Source of the DNA: Klebsiella oxytoca NBRC 105695
GTDB lineage: Bacteria; Pseudomonadota; Gammaproteobacteria; Enterobacterales; Enterobacteriaceae
NCBI RefSeq assembly: GCF_001598695.1
Contig: NZ_BCZK01000001.1
Span: 248,001 to 312,000, forward strand
Direction: 5' to 3'
DNA: 64,000 bases
This document shows positions 29,518 to 38,375 of the stretch, in pieces. The notes under the pieces are model-generated. The model was not told where the DNA came from and searched no databases. It saw nothing but the letters and a program-made list of their open reading frames with translations. The translations under genes were made by a program, and so were the position numbers. Numbering within the stretch: position 1 is the first letter of the stretch; each line of letters opens with the position of its first letter.

Positions 29518-30015
29518 ATGGAAATGAATAAAAAAGTGGCTAGTGGTTCCGAGCGCGAAATATCATTGAATCGTCAATTTGAAGATGCCTTAGGGAATTT
29601 GCAATGCGTACTTGTTGCACGTCGATCGCTGATTAATCCTGATGGTATTAACTGGCCGCAATACGATACGTTGTATATTTTACGTCAGTTCCAGCCGATG
29701 ACTCCAAGCGCAATTGGTGAAAAGCTCGGATTTGCGCGTAGTAAAATGTCCAAGATCCTGCGGATGTTGAAAGATAAGCACTTTGTTGAGCAGGAGTCGG
29801 CAGAAAGCGACAAGCGAGAAATGCTGACGAGGATTACGGAAAAGGGTATTGAATTCCTGAATTCTGCAGAGTCCAGCAGGCGCATAATGGCTGAGCAGGT
29901 GGCATCCTGTATGTCGCAGGGAGAGATTGCTATTTTCGCTGAGCTTTGTACAAGGGCTGCCAATATATTACACGAGAATATTAAAGGTAAACTCGAAGAT
30001 ACCAGTGAAAATTAA
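29518..30015 (+). CDS. MarR-family regulator
   Basis: 165 residues from ATG 29518, which has AGGAG five bases upstream. It has the MarR winged helix: WPQYDTLYILRQFQPMTPSA, IGEKLGFARSKMSKILRMLK, then wing SDKREMLTRITEKGIEFL. MarR proteins are usually repressors released by phenolic or drug-like ligands. As the last gene of the MFS-UvrA-SnoaL group it is the likely local regulator. The 114-base gap before it contains TAAAAT and a TAAGCTTA palindrome near 29480-29488, which could be its own promoter/operator. Confidence 0.87.
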   Translation: MEMNKKVASGSEREISLNRQFEDALGNLQCVLVARRSLINPDGINWPQYDTLYILRQFQPMTPSAIGEKLGFARSKMSKILRMLKDKHFVEQESAESDKREMLTRITEKGIEFLNSAESSRRIMAEQVASCMSQGEIAIFAELCTRAANILHENIKGKLEDTSEN

Positions 30016-30923
30016 TAAAGTTTATGGTGATGAAGCGTTAAACGGAGCGCTGGCGTGGTATTCTCTTTGCCGAATATGGAATCGAATATATGGCATTGGA
30101 ATTTTGCTAAAATGTTGCTATGCGACGATGGTGAAAGTGGACCCGATACTCCGATACTAAGAAAAGATTTTACCGCAGATGGTAAAAAAATGCTGATTCG
30201 TATCGTTAATATCTTGTTTGCTAAAACCTTGTCTCATTGCAACGTGCGTTGATGTGCCCGAAACAGGCTTGAGCGGATAGTTTTCTGTCAATATAAAATC
30301 AAAGCTGTCTGGCATACTGGCGATAATGGGAGCAGGCCATTGCTCGGATCATGGCCGCAGTTTTTATTTTTCACATAATAGCCTTCAATCGTATCCTCTC
30401 GTTTAGCGTATTCTCGCACTACGTCTGGTGAGGACAGGAGTTTTGGCGAATACCTGTAGCAGATATTTCTTTATTTTCAATATATCGATGAATAAATGTG
30501 AAAGTAGCAGGTATGCAACTGGTGCATTTTGTTCTCTTCCATCATTGCCCCCGCAAAACAGACAGCCGAGTAAATGATTGCCCCTGCTGATAATGATCGA
30601 TTCAGCTCTTGCGTACAGAGAAATGATCCCGCTACCGGGTGCATCTGAGGTGCTCAAGCACGGAACGGCCACTCGATGCAGATCTGCCGTCAGGATTAAC
30701 CAGAAGATAACGTTCGTGCTATGTGAAAATCTTCGCAGGCTTCAGGCTGACAATTGGCGTGTTGTTAAGGGAGAAGTGGGACATGCTATGCGCAACAAAG
30801 ATAGTGCCCGCATTTCCCAGCACGGAGGAGAAAAAACCAGAAATGCCCCGGGATGTGTTCCCATGCTAGCCTGTTGAATCAATATCTGAAAAAGATTCGC
30901 AAGGATAGCTGAAAACAAGAATT
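30016..30923. other. Decayed intergenic region abutting tRNA-Asn copy 2
   Basis: About 900 bases without an intact gene. Short open frames exist on both strands but lack ribosome sites and family features; one minus-strand piece resembles an IS66 transposase end (listed separately). Unlike copies 1, 3 and 4, this tRNA-Asn has no hairpin terminator at its 3' side, as expected if foreign DNA replaced it. Confidence 0.5.
30403..30650 (-). pseudogene. Possible IS66-family transposase relic (C-terminus)
   Basis: The minus-strand reading contains RGNHLLGCLFCGGNDGREQ and NAPVAYLLLS, then YLLQVFAKTP. This lines up with the C-terminal end of IS66 TnpC (GRKNWLFAGSDRGGERAA...YSLIETAKLNG...WLTDVLARI) in spacing and many residues. 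The frame lacks a start and the rest of the transposase; no terminal repeats were found. This is a resemblance by eye and may be chance. Confidence 0.35.
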
Positions 30924-30999
30924 TGGCTCCTCTGACTGGACTCGAACCAGTGACATACGGATTAACAGTCCGCCGTTCTACCGACTGAACTACAGAGGA
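30924..30999 (-). tRNA. asn tRNA: tRNA-Asn(GTT), copy 2
   Basis: 76 bases identical to copy 1, with encoded CCA. No terminator hairpin follows its 3' end. The sequence just 3' of it (agaattTGG on the plus strand) matches that of copy 4, after which homology ends. Confidence 0.98.
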
Positions 31000-31193
31000 A
31001 TCGTTGTGGAGTCGTATCTTAGCGGCGAAAAAACTTTTGTCAAACATCAATTCGCCTTCCGCCGCGCAACTGGCGCATCCATCAACAAATTGTTGTTATT
31101 AGCGACAATCTATCGGGAAAAATGCTTTGCAGGATTAGCTTTTCTCTATCATCATTTGAAATGTAGTTTCAACTTTTCTCACTAAGGTCTCCC

Positions 31194-32645
31194 TTGAACG
31201 TCACCTCCGCATTACGCCAGTCCGTCGAACGCACGTCCTGGTTTAAAAAACGCAAGACCTATCGCGTCCTCTACTGGCGTGAAATCAGTCCACTTGCGGT
31301 CCCGATTTTGCTGGAAAACGCCTGCGTGTTGCTGATGGGCGTGCTGAGTACTTTTTTGGTCAGCTGGCTCGGTAAAGAAGCGATGGCGGGCGTTGGCCTG
31401 GCCGATAGCTTCAACATGGTGATCATGTCTTTTTTTGCCGCCATCGATCTCGGTACGACCGTGGTGGTAGCCTTCAGTCTGGGCAAGCGTGACCGGCGGC
31501 GGGCAAGGGCGGCAGCGCGACAGTCGCTGGCGATAATGACCCTGTTCTCGATTATTCTCGCGGCGGTTATCCATGCTTTTGGCGCGGAAATTATTAATTT
31601 TGTCGCCGGAGATGCGACAGAAGAAGTGAAAGGCCTGGCGCTGACCTATCTTGAGCTAACGGTATTGAGCTATCCGGCAGCGGCAATCGCCCTGATCGGC
31701 AGCGGTGCGCTGCGCGGAGCCGGAACCACTAAAATTCCGCTGTTGATCAACGGCGGGATGAATATTCTGAATATCATTATCAGCAGCATCCTGATTTACG
31801 GCATTTTTTCGTGGCCCGGCATGGGGTTTGTCGGCGCGGGTCTGGGATTAACCATCGCCCGCTATATTGGCGCGGTGGCTACTATCTGGGTATTAATGAT
31901 CGGCTTTAACCCGGCGCTGCGCATTTCGCTGAAGAGCTACTTTAAGCCGTTCAACTTCGCCATTATCTGGGAAGTGATGGGCATTGGTATTCCCGCCAGC
32001 ATTGAATCGGTTTTGTTCAACGGCGGCAAGCTGCTGACTCAGATGTTCGTTGCCGGGATGGGGACAAACGTGATTGCCGGCAACTTTATCGCCTTCTCCG
32101 TGGCTGCGCTGATTAACCTGCCCGGGAACGCCCTGGGTTCCGCATCGACAATTATTACCGGCAGGCGTCTCGGAAAAGGGCAGATCGGCCAGGCTGAACG
32201 TCAGGCGTGGCACGTCTTCTGGCTATCGACGATCGTATTGACGCTGATCGCCTGGGGAACCGCGCCGTTTGCCGGCCTGATCGCTTCGTTCTATACCAGC
32301 GAAGAGGATGTCAAGGTGGTGGTGAAAGAGCTGCTGTGGCTCAACGCCTTCTTTATGCCGATTTGGGCGATGGCCTGGACGCTGCCGTGCGCCTTTAAAG
32401 GCGCACGTGACGTGCGCTACACCATGTGGGTATCCATGCTCGGCATGTGGGGCTGTCGCGTCGTGGCGGGCTACACGCTGGGGATTGTGCTGGGTATGGG
32501 GGTGATTGGCGTCTGGTTGGGGATGGTGCTTGACTGGGCGGTGCGCGGCGTTTTGTTTTACTGTCGAATGGTCAGCGGGCGGTGGCTGTGGAAATATCCG
32601 CGTACCAAAGCGCAGGCAGATGAGAGTCAGGCGCAGCCTGAATAG
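31194..32645 (+). CDS. yeeO: YeeO, MATE-family exporter
   Basis: 483 residues with about twelve membrane helices, MATE family (PF01554 repeats): VPILLENACVLLMGVLSTFL, WLGKEAMAGVGLADSFNM in the first half and IPASIESVLFNGGKLLTQMF in the second. E. coli YeeO exports flavins (FAD/FMN) and lies between asn tRNA genes as here. It begins with TTG at 31194, with AAGG eight bases upstream. Identity rests on both family and synteny. No known local regulator. Confidence 0.9.
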   Translation: MNVTSALRQSVERTSWFKKRKTYRVLYWREISPLAVPILLENACVLLMGVLSTFLVSWLGKEAMAGVGLADSFNMVIMSFFAAIDLGTTVVVAFSLGKRDRRRARAAARQSLAIMTLFSIILAAVIHAFGAEIINFVAGDATEEVKGLALTYLELTVLSYPAAAIALIGSGALRGAGTTKIPLLINGGMNILNIIISSILIYGIFSWPGMGFVGAGLGLTIARYIGAVATIWVLMIGFNPALRISLKSYFKPFNFAIIWEVMGIGIPASIESVLFNGGKLLTQMFVAGMGTNVIAGNFIAFSVAALINLPGNALGSASTIITGRRLGKGQIGQAERQAWHVFWLSTIVLTLIAWGTAPFAGLIASFYTSEEDVKVVVKELLWLNAFFMPIWAMAWTLPCAFKGARDVRYTMWVSMLGMWGCRVVAGYTLGIVLGMGVIGVWLGMVLDWAVRGVLFYCRMVSGRWLWKYPRTKAQADESQAQPE

Positions 32646-32774
32646 GCGAGTGATAAGCGGATAAACGCTACTTTTTGCGCAAACTGGAGGATTTTTCGGC
32701 AAACGATTTGAAATGTGCAAACAGCCTTTGACAAGATCGGGCGTGATCGATAATATGCGCCTCGTTCAAACGAT

Positions 32775-32850
32775 TCCTCTGTAGTTCAGTCGGTAGAACG
32801 GCGGACTGTTAATCCGTATGTCACTGGTTCGAGTCCAGTCAGAGGAGCCA
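32775..32850 (+). tRNA. asn tRNA: tRNA-Asn(GTT), copy 3
   Basis: 76 bases identical to the other copies but on the plus strand, so it forms an inverted pair with copy 2 around yeeO. Confidence 0.98.
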
Positions 32851-32858
32851 AATTTAAG

Positions 32859-32893
32859 AAGCCCGCTTAAGGAAACTTAAGCGGGCTTTTTGC
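32859..32893 (+). terminator. Terminator of tRNA-Asn copy 3
   Basis: A 13-base perfect stem (AAGCCCGCTTAAG at 32859-32871, its complement at 32876-32888) with a GAAA loop and a T-rich tail. Confidence 0.92.
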
Positions 32894-32950
32894 TTTCTCT
32901 TGCATAGTCACGATTGTGGCAACGCCGGGGCCTTGCCTTCGAACACGGTT

Positions 32951-33055
32951 TTAAAACCAGGATACCACAAGGGAAACGAGCCCGATCGCGACCGTCCAGA
33001 AAAATATAGTTGCTATTAAAATAAACAGGCGGATATTCCCTATGGTTAATTTCAT
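32951..33055 (-). CDS. Very small single-helix membrane protein
   Basis: A 34-codon minus-strand frame from ATG 33055 to TAA at 32951. It starts MKLTIGNIRLF, has a strongly hydrophobic helix (LFILIATIFFWTVAIGLVSL) and ends VVSWF. GGAAG lies eight bases upstream of the ATG; an in-frame ATG at 33070 would add five residues but lacks a ribosome site. Positive charges before the helix predict an N-in orientation. It resembles enterobacterial one-helix small proteins in style, but I cannot name it. It stands alone in a non-coding stretch. Confidence 0.6.
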   Translation of the reverse strand: MKLTIGNIRLFILIATIFFWTVAIGLVSLVVSWF

Positions 33056-33070
33056 AAAACTGTCTTCCAT

Positions 33071-33670
33071 ACTTTTACGAAAATAGTACATTGCTGATGG
33101 CGACCGATAAGCTTATCCATGATTGCATATTGGCGACATGTGCAATTTTATCTGTTGTGGTTGAGTAACAAGATATTTGTTGTAAGTAACCTGACGATAT
33201 TAAATGATGATTCGATAGCAGAGTAGCGGCCATAGATAACTCTTTGATTATTTTGATCTCTCTTGAGCGCTGCCTGTTCTGTATGGCAGTTTTGTTACAC
33301 ATAAATTTTTTTAATTAATTTAAGGGGTTATGAGACGTAATTCAAGTGTTACCCAGTCTGCTATTGTGCGTTATATGACCATGCGGCAATTGATATAGAT
33401 ATGTTAATGGAATATTTACTTTTATAATCGGCGTGGCAGTTTTTAATTGCGGAAGTTAGCACAATAATATTTTGAGACAAGCAGTGTGGCTACGGTCAGA
33501 GAAATAGTTAGCACTAAAGAAATAAATGTTTTAATTTATAGCGAAAGGGTAATGGTGATTATCCCCTGGTCCGAATGACTCTCTTTCTCTAACGCTCAGT
33601 CCGGCGGGTGGCCGCGTAAATATGTCACGCCATCCGGACTGAGTTTATTCTGCTCGTGTTATCTATGCGC
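33071..33670. other. AT-rich gap between the small protein gene and amn
   Basis: Nothing convincing: short open frames without ribosome sites. It must hold the promoter of the small minus-strand gene. No strong hairpin was found next to the amn stop. Confidence 0.5.
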
Positions 33671-35125
33671 TTAACGGAACGGCGGTTCGTTGAAGGTTCT
33701 CAGCTTGCGCGAATGCATATGGTCGCCTTCGGCGCGTAGTAGGTCAATCGCCCGAATACCAATCTGCAAATGTTCGGAAATCGCCCCTTCATAGAAGCGG
33801 TTAGCCTGTCCCGGCAGCTTGATCTCACCGTGCAGCGGCTTATCGGAGACGCACAGTAGGGTACCGTAGGGAACGCGGAAGCGATAACCCTGCGCGGCAA
33901 TGGTCGCGCTTTCCATATCGATAGCCACCGCGCGGCTAAGGTTAAAGCGCAGCGCCGAGGCCGAGTAGCGCAGTTCCCAGTTACGATCGTCGGTGGTAAC
34001 CACCGTTCCGGTACGCAGCCGCTGTTTAACCTCTTCGCCGGGCATTCCGCTAACCTGCTTGGTGGCGTCGTAAAGCGCGCGCTGAACTTCGGCGATGCTC
34101 GGAATAGGGATATCCGGCGGTAGCACCGCATCCAGCACATGGTCATCGCGCAGATAGGCGTGAGCCAGCACGTAGTCGCCAATCGTCTGGCTTTCGCGCA
34201 GGCCGCCGCAGTGGCCAATCATCAGCCAGACGTCCGGGCGCAGCACCGCCAGATGGTCGCAGATGTTTTTAGCGTTAGCCGGGCCTACGCCAATGTTAAT
34301 CAGCGTGATCCCCTGACCCTCTTTAGTGATCAGGTGCCAGGCCGGCATCTGATGCTTTTTCCACGCCAGATCGGAAATTGCCTCTTCCGGGGCCTCTGTG
34401 TCCGCCGTTATCCAGATCCCGCCCGCGCAGGAGAGGGCGATATAGGGGCTATCGGGATCGAGAATTTGGCTACAGCCCCAGCGCACGAACTCATCGACGT
34501 AGCGGGTATAGTTGGTAAATAGCATATACGGCTGGAAATGCTCAACCGGCGTGCCGGTGTAATGACGCAGGCGCGCCAGCGAGAAATCGACGCGGCGGGC
34601 GTCGAAGTGCGACAGGGGATAGTATTCCGTGGAATGGAACAGGCCATCGGCAGTCTCATCGCCAATTTGCGACAGCTCGGTGGTGGGGAAAAAACGCGTT
34701 AAGCCGGCGCTCATTGAACGGTCGAGCGTGAGCTCGGAGCCATCAATCACGTACGGATAGGGGATCTCATGCTGCGATAGTCCGACGGTAATGCAGGCAT
34801 CGTAATCCTGATACAGCATGGTGAGCTGTTCCAGCAAATAGGCGCGAAACAGTTTAGGGTTGGTAATGGTGGTGGTATAGCAGCCGGTATGGGTAAAACG
34901 GCCCCAGGCCCGGGTTTTTAAGGCTTTATGCTCCGAGCCGTCCCACGATACCGACAGATCCGGGTAAACGAACAGTCCTTCCGCACGGGCGCTATTATCG
35001 GGAAGCGTATTGTGGTGAATATATTCGCCGATAGCTTTACGCAGCGCATTGACCGATTTTTCATAGAGCGCTTCGAGTTGCGTGAGCGCTTCTTCTGGGG
35101 TCAGCCTGGCGGCTTTCTGGTTCAT
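33671..35125 (-). CDS. amn: Amn, AMP nucleosidase
   Basis: 484 residues, the E. coli Amn length. It hydrolyses AMP to adenine and ribose 5-phosphate, helping control adenylate levels. N-terminal regulatory domain (EALTQLEALYEKSVNALRKA), then the nucleoside phosphorylase-like domain with LINIGVGPANAKN, WLMIGHCGGLRESQ and AVAIDMESATIAAQG, the last holding the purine/ribose-binding glutamates. In E. coli it lies near shiA, yeeN and asnW, consistent with this neighbourhood. In E. coli it is phosphate-responsive; I did not identify a Pho box here. Confidence 0.96.
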   Translation of the reverse strand: MNQKAARLTPEEALTQLEALYEKSVNALRKAIGEYIHHNTLPDNSARAEGLFVYPDLSVSWDGSEHKALKTRAWGRFTHTGCYTTTITNPKLFRAYLLEQLTMLYQDYDACITVGLSQHEIPYPYVIDGSELTLDRSMSAGLTRFFPTTELSQIGDETADGLFHSTEYYPLSHFDARRVDFSLARLRHYTGTPVEHFQPYMLFTNYTRYVDEFVRWGCSQILDPDSPYIALSCAGGIWITADTEAPEEAISDLAWKKHQMPAWHLITKEGQGITLINIGVGPANAKNICDHLAVLRPDVWLMIGHCGGLRESQTIGDYVLAHAYLRDDHVLDAVLPPDIPIPSIAEVQRALYDATKQVSGMPGEEVKQRLRTGTVVTTDDRNWELRYSASALRFNLSRAVAIDMESATIAAQGYRFRVPYGTLLCVSDKPLHGEIKLPGQANRFYEGAISEHLQIGIRAIDLLRAEGDHMHSRKLRTFNEPPFR

Positions 35126-35257
35126 GACCTACTCCTTATTTCTGCTCTGCTGACGTTGTGCTTAGTATGTCACAGACTGAAACAGGCGTCGGACAATTTA
35201 CCCCGCTTAGCTAAGAAAGTACTGAAATTAGAACCCGTTGAAGCTGGATACTATCCA

Positions 35258-35515
35258 TTAACCGGTGAAGGCATTGACGATAGCGGCCCAGCGATCGGCG
35301 CTAAAATGGGTGGCGTTGAGCACCTTTACGGTGTGGGTTTTATCGTTATTAATGCAGTAAAGCGCGTCCGCCAACGGCGTCAGCTTATCGCCTTCCTGTA
35401 GACGCCGGGCGCAGGGAGTCAGTTCCGCCACAATCGTTAACTGGCCGCTTTGCAGAACCGCCCAGGTATGTGTAGACGTTGTGGCCTCGCGTAGTTTTTT
35501 AATCCACCATTCCAT
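35258..35515 (-). CDS. Conserved-looking 84- to 85-residue protein of unknown function
   Basis: Starts ATG 35515 with AGGA eight bases upstream, MEWWIKKLREATTSTHTW, and ends WAAIVNAFTG. No signal peptide or membrane helix; alternating hydrophobic residues (TWAVLQSGQLTIVAELTP) suggest a small alpha-beta domain. Two cysteines (TPCARR, YCINND) could be coincidental. I do not recognise a family. It lies upstream of amn on the same strand with 132 bases between. Confidence 0.65.
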   Translation of the reverse strand: MEWWIKKLREATTSTHTWAVLQSGQLTIVAELTPCARRLQEGDKLTPLADALYCINNDKTHTVKVLNATHFSADRWAAIVNAFTG

Positions 35516-35683
35516 TTGTTAATTCCTGACCGGTTACCCCCGGCGATAATTCCTGTTTGCATCTCATCTGACAATAAGAACAGGCAGTTGGTTTAGTCTA
35601 TGTTTAAAAAGAGAATCGCAGGATCTGCTGCGCTCCGGGTAATAATCCCACCCGGTGGATAAAGAGATAATTCGGACAGAAAT

Positions 35684-37225
35684 ATGGCAATGATGCGTTT
35701 TACCCGGCTGCTGAATAAGTCGGGCTTAAGAATGGTCTCGATGGCGAAAAAAGCCATCATTGGTCTACTGGTGGTGGTGGTGGTCTTTTTTATTGGCCGC
35801 ATTTACGAATCGCAGCGCGGCCCGGCGCTGCACCGCTGGCACACCTGGACGGCGAATGAAATGACCGCCAGCGAGATTGACCACGCCACTTTTGCTGACT
35901 ACCAGACGCGGGAAACGACGATTTTCCGCGATATGAAAAGCCACATTACCGATGCGCTGAGCGACGATGAAAAAACGGCGATTAACCGTTTTTACGCACA
36001 AAGCCTGGTCTATCCGGATAAGTTTCATCCCGACTGGAATCGCTCCTTTATTTTGCTGCCGCAGGGCAAACCGCGCGGCGCGGTGGTGCTGCTGCACGGC
36101 CTGACGGACTCTCCCTATAGCGTGCATTATCTGGCGCAGCGCTATCAGCAGCAGGGATTTGTCGCCGTCGCCCCGCGGCTGCCCGGACACGGTACGGCTC
36201 CTGGCGCGCTCACCGCCGTGGACCGCGAGGCGTGGATAGCGACAACCCGTCTTGCGGTGCGCGAAGCGACGCGCCTGGCCGGGGATAACGTGCCGCTGCA
36301 CGTGGTTGGCTACTCCAACGGCGGGGCGCTGGCGCTAAAATACGCTCTCGATAGCCTGGAGGATAAAGCGCTGCGCCGGCCGCAGCAGATAATCCTGCTG
36401 TCGCCGATGATTGGCGTCACCGCCTTTGCGCGTTTTGCCGGACTGGCCGGTTTACCCTCGGTATTTCCGGCTTTTGCCCGCGCGGCATGGCTGAATATCG
36501 TCCCGGAATTCAATCCCTATAAATACAATTCGTTCCCGGTTAAGGCCGCAAGGCAGTCATGGCTGTTGTCGCAGGCGCTGCAGCAGCAAATCGTGCAGGA
36601 GGCGCAAAATCATCGGCTTTCCGAACTGGCGCCGGTGTTAACGTTTCAGTCGGTGATGGACTCCACGGTGAGCACCCGGGCGGTGGTAGAGTCGCTGTAT
36701 CGCTATCTGCCGGATAACGGAAGCGAACTGGTGATTTTCGATATTAACCAGGCGGCGAATCTACGCGCGCTATTCCGTCCCTCGCTCTATTCAGCGGTGA
36801 ATACGTTATTGCCGCCGGCACCGCGGCCCTATGCCACCACGGTGATTACTAACGCTGCCCCTGACACCTACGAGACGGTGGCCCGCACCACGCTTGCCGG
36901 AACGCGAAGCGAAACCGTGACGCCGCTGCATCTTGCCTGGCCGCAGGATATGTATTCGCTGTCGCACGTGGCGGTGCCGTTCCCGCTGACCGATTCGCTC
37001 TATGGCCGGGAACCGGCGGAGAAAAATCGCTACGGGATCAGCATCGGCACGATCTCTTTGCGTGGGGAAACCTCGACGCTGAGTGTCGGGCTGGATACGC
37101 TGATGCGCGTGACCTCCAACCCGTTTTTCCCCTGGATGATGGTGAGAATTGACCATCATATTGCCTGCAGCGAGCAGGCTGATGTCGCTGCCTGCCTCCG
37201 TCCGGAGCCGGTGGCATCAGAATAG
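35684..37225 (+). CDS. Membrane-anchored alpha/beta hydrolase
   Basis: 513 residues. A single N-terminal transmembrane helix (AIIGLLVVVVVFFIG, near residues 24-40) is followed by an alpha/beta hydrolase domain: oxyanion region VVLLHGLTDSPYS, nucleophile elbow GYSNGG, then LSPMIGV. The C-terminal ~200 residues have no motif I recognise and may be a periplasmic extension. Substrate unknown; lipase or esterase-like by fold. Start is not certain, since no good ribosome site precedes ATG 35684 and several Met codons follow. It converges with and overlaps the next gene by nine bases. Confidence 0.8.
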   Translation: MAMMRFTRLLNKSGLRMVSMAKKAIIGLLVVVVVFFIGRIYESQRGPALHRWHTWTANEMTASEIDHATFADYQTRETTIFRDMKSHITDALSDDEKTAINRFYAQSLVYPDKFHPDWNRSFILLPQGKPRGAVVLLHGLTDSPYSVHYLAQRYQQQGFVAVAPRLPGHGTAPGALTAVDREAWIATTRLAVREATRLAGDNVPLHVVGYSNGGALALKYALDSLEDKALRRPQQIILLSPMIGVTAFARFAGLAGLPSVFPAFARAAWLNIVPEFNPYKYNSFPVKAARQSWLLSQALQQQIVQEAQNHRLSELAPVLTFQSVMDSTVSTRAVVESLYRYLPDNGSELVIFDINQAANLRALFRPSLYSAVNTLLPPAPRPYATTVITNAAPDTYETVARTTLAGTRSETVTPLHLAWPQDMYSLSHVAVPFPLTDSLYGREPAEKNRYGISIGTISLRGETSTLSVGLDTLMRVTSNPFFPWMMVRIDHHIACSEQADVAACLRPEPVASE

Positions 37226-38149
37226 CGTCAGGTGCATCACGGTGCGGATGGCGATCCCGGCGATAGCGCCGGCGGCGGCGAAGCGGAACAGGCGCACGAA
37301 GCGCGAGCTGACGCCCAGAAAGATACCGATACCCGGGAGGTCAAACGTCTGTACTAACAGACCTGCCGAGGCGTTGATCTGGCTGATGGTCACTTTTCCC
37401 TGCTGCACGAGTTCAGAGATCACGCCGAAATAGGCCGTCCCGCCAGCCACGCATTTGACCAGCGCCGGGAGCACGAAGTTAACCGGGATGTTCAGCCACA
37501 GCAGCAGCGGCAGGAGCAGACGCTGGAGCATCTCAATCAGGCCCGCCGCCTGCATAAACCCGACGATAGCCAGCGACAGGATCAGCATGGGCACCGCGCC
37601 GAGCGCCAGGCGAATCGCGTCGGAGCCGGCGCTGTTAATCACGGCGATAATCCCCTGGCTGTTCTGTTCGGCCTCGGGCAGCGCTTCGGCCCGCGCGTTT
37701 TCAACCATTGATAGCCTGCGGCCGGTGATATGCCAGGTCACCGCGGCGGCGCACAGTCCGCCGACAATGGAGATAACGATAGAGGCCAGCCAGTGCAGGC
37801 CAAAGGGCGTTAATGGATAGAATACGTTGCCTTGCCCCATGGCAAACAGCATTGCCAGCGTAGCGGCCATTTGCCGGTCCGAGGCGCCGCGTTTATCCAT
37901 AATGGCGAGGGTCGCCAGCGGGGCGGCAAAGCTGACAAAATTCATCTGAATCAGCGCAAATGCGCTCATTCCGGTTAAGCCGAACGGCTTAAGCAGCGGC
38001 GCGAGCCAGCGCACGATGATATCCAGCACCCCGCGTACTTCCAGATATTTCATTACGATGAGCATGACAACCATGATTGGCAGCAGCGTATAAAGGGCCA
38101 CATCGACGGAGGTTTTTCCCGCCGACATAATAATGCTGATGAAGTCCAT
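37217..38149 (-). CDS. Nucleoside-recognition (Gate) domain membrane protein
   Basis: 310 residues, multi-helix inner membrane protein. It has two Gate-like repeats: VALYTLLPIMVVMLIVMKYL...LAPLLKPFGL and GAVPMLILSLAIVGFMQAAG...LLLPLLLWLN. This resembles the YjiG/SpmA-SpmB type of nucleoside-recognition-domain proteins, whose transport substrate is unknown. It overlaps the end of the convergent hydrolase gene. The 226-base region upstream separates it from the divergent pagP homologue. Confidence 0.75.
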   Translation of the reverse strand: MDFISIIMSAGKTSVDVALYTLLPIMVVMLIVMKYLEVRGVLDIIVRWLAPLLKPFGLTGMSAFALIQMNFVSFAAPLATLAIMDKRGASDRQMAATLAMLFAMGQGNVFYPLTPFGLHWLASIVISIVGGLCAAAVTWHITGRRLSMVENARAEALPEAEQNSQGIIAVINSAGSDAIRLALGAVPMLILSLAIVGFMQAAGLIEMLQRLLLPLLLWLNIPVNFVLPALVKCVAGGTAYFGVISELVQQGKVTISQINASAGLLVQTFDLPGIGIFLGVSSRFVRLFRFAAAGAIAGIAIRTVMHLTLF

Positions 38150-38375
38150 CTATTTCTCAATCACTGCGGACAGAAAGGATAATTAGCGTCATCATAATCC
38201 CACCAGCAAGGAAATGAAATCACCGCAGCGGCTCTCTCTGTCCTGAAATGGGGCCGCAACTGGACTTGCCGTTATCGCCAGCCAGCGCACAAAATTTCTT
38301 GGCCGATATTTGCAAAGCCTGTTTTTTGTTCTCAAACTGAATTAACACCGGGCGGTTTTCTTTAAGGATAAAACT

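Noticed and set aside
30578..30877. Plus-strand 99-codon frame next to tRNA-Asn copy 2
   Set aside because: No ribosome site or recognised domain; its region overlaps the possible antisense IS66 relic.
33075..33302. Minus-strand 75-codon frame upstream of the small membrane protein gene
   Set aside because: No ribosome site and no protein-like pattern.
38150..38375. PhoP box before the PagP homologue
   Set aside because: Runs of TGTTT-like sequence occur near 38320 but do not give two hexamers at the required spacing.
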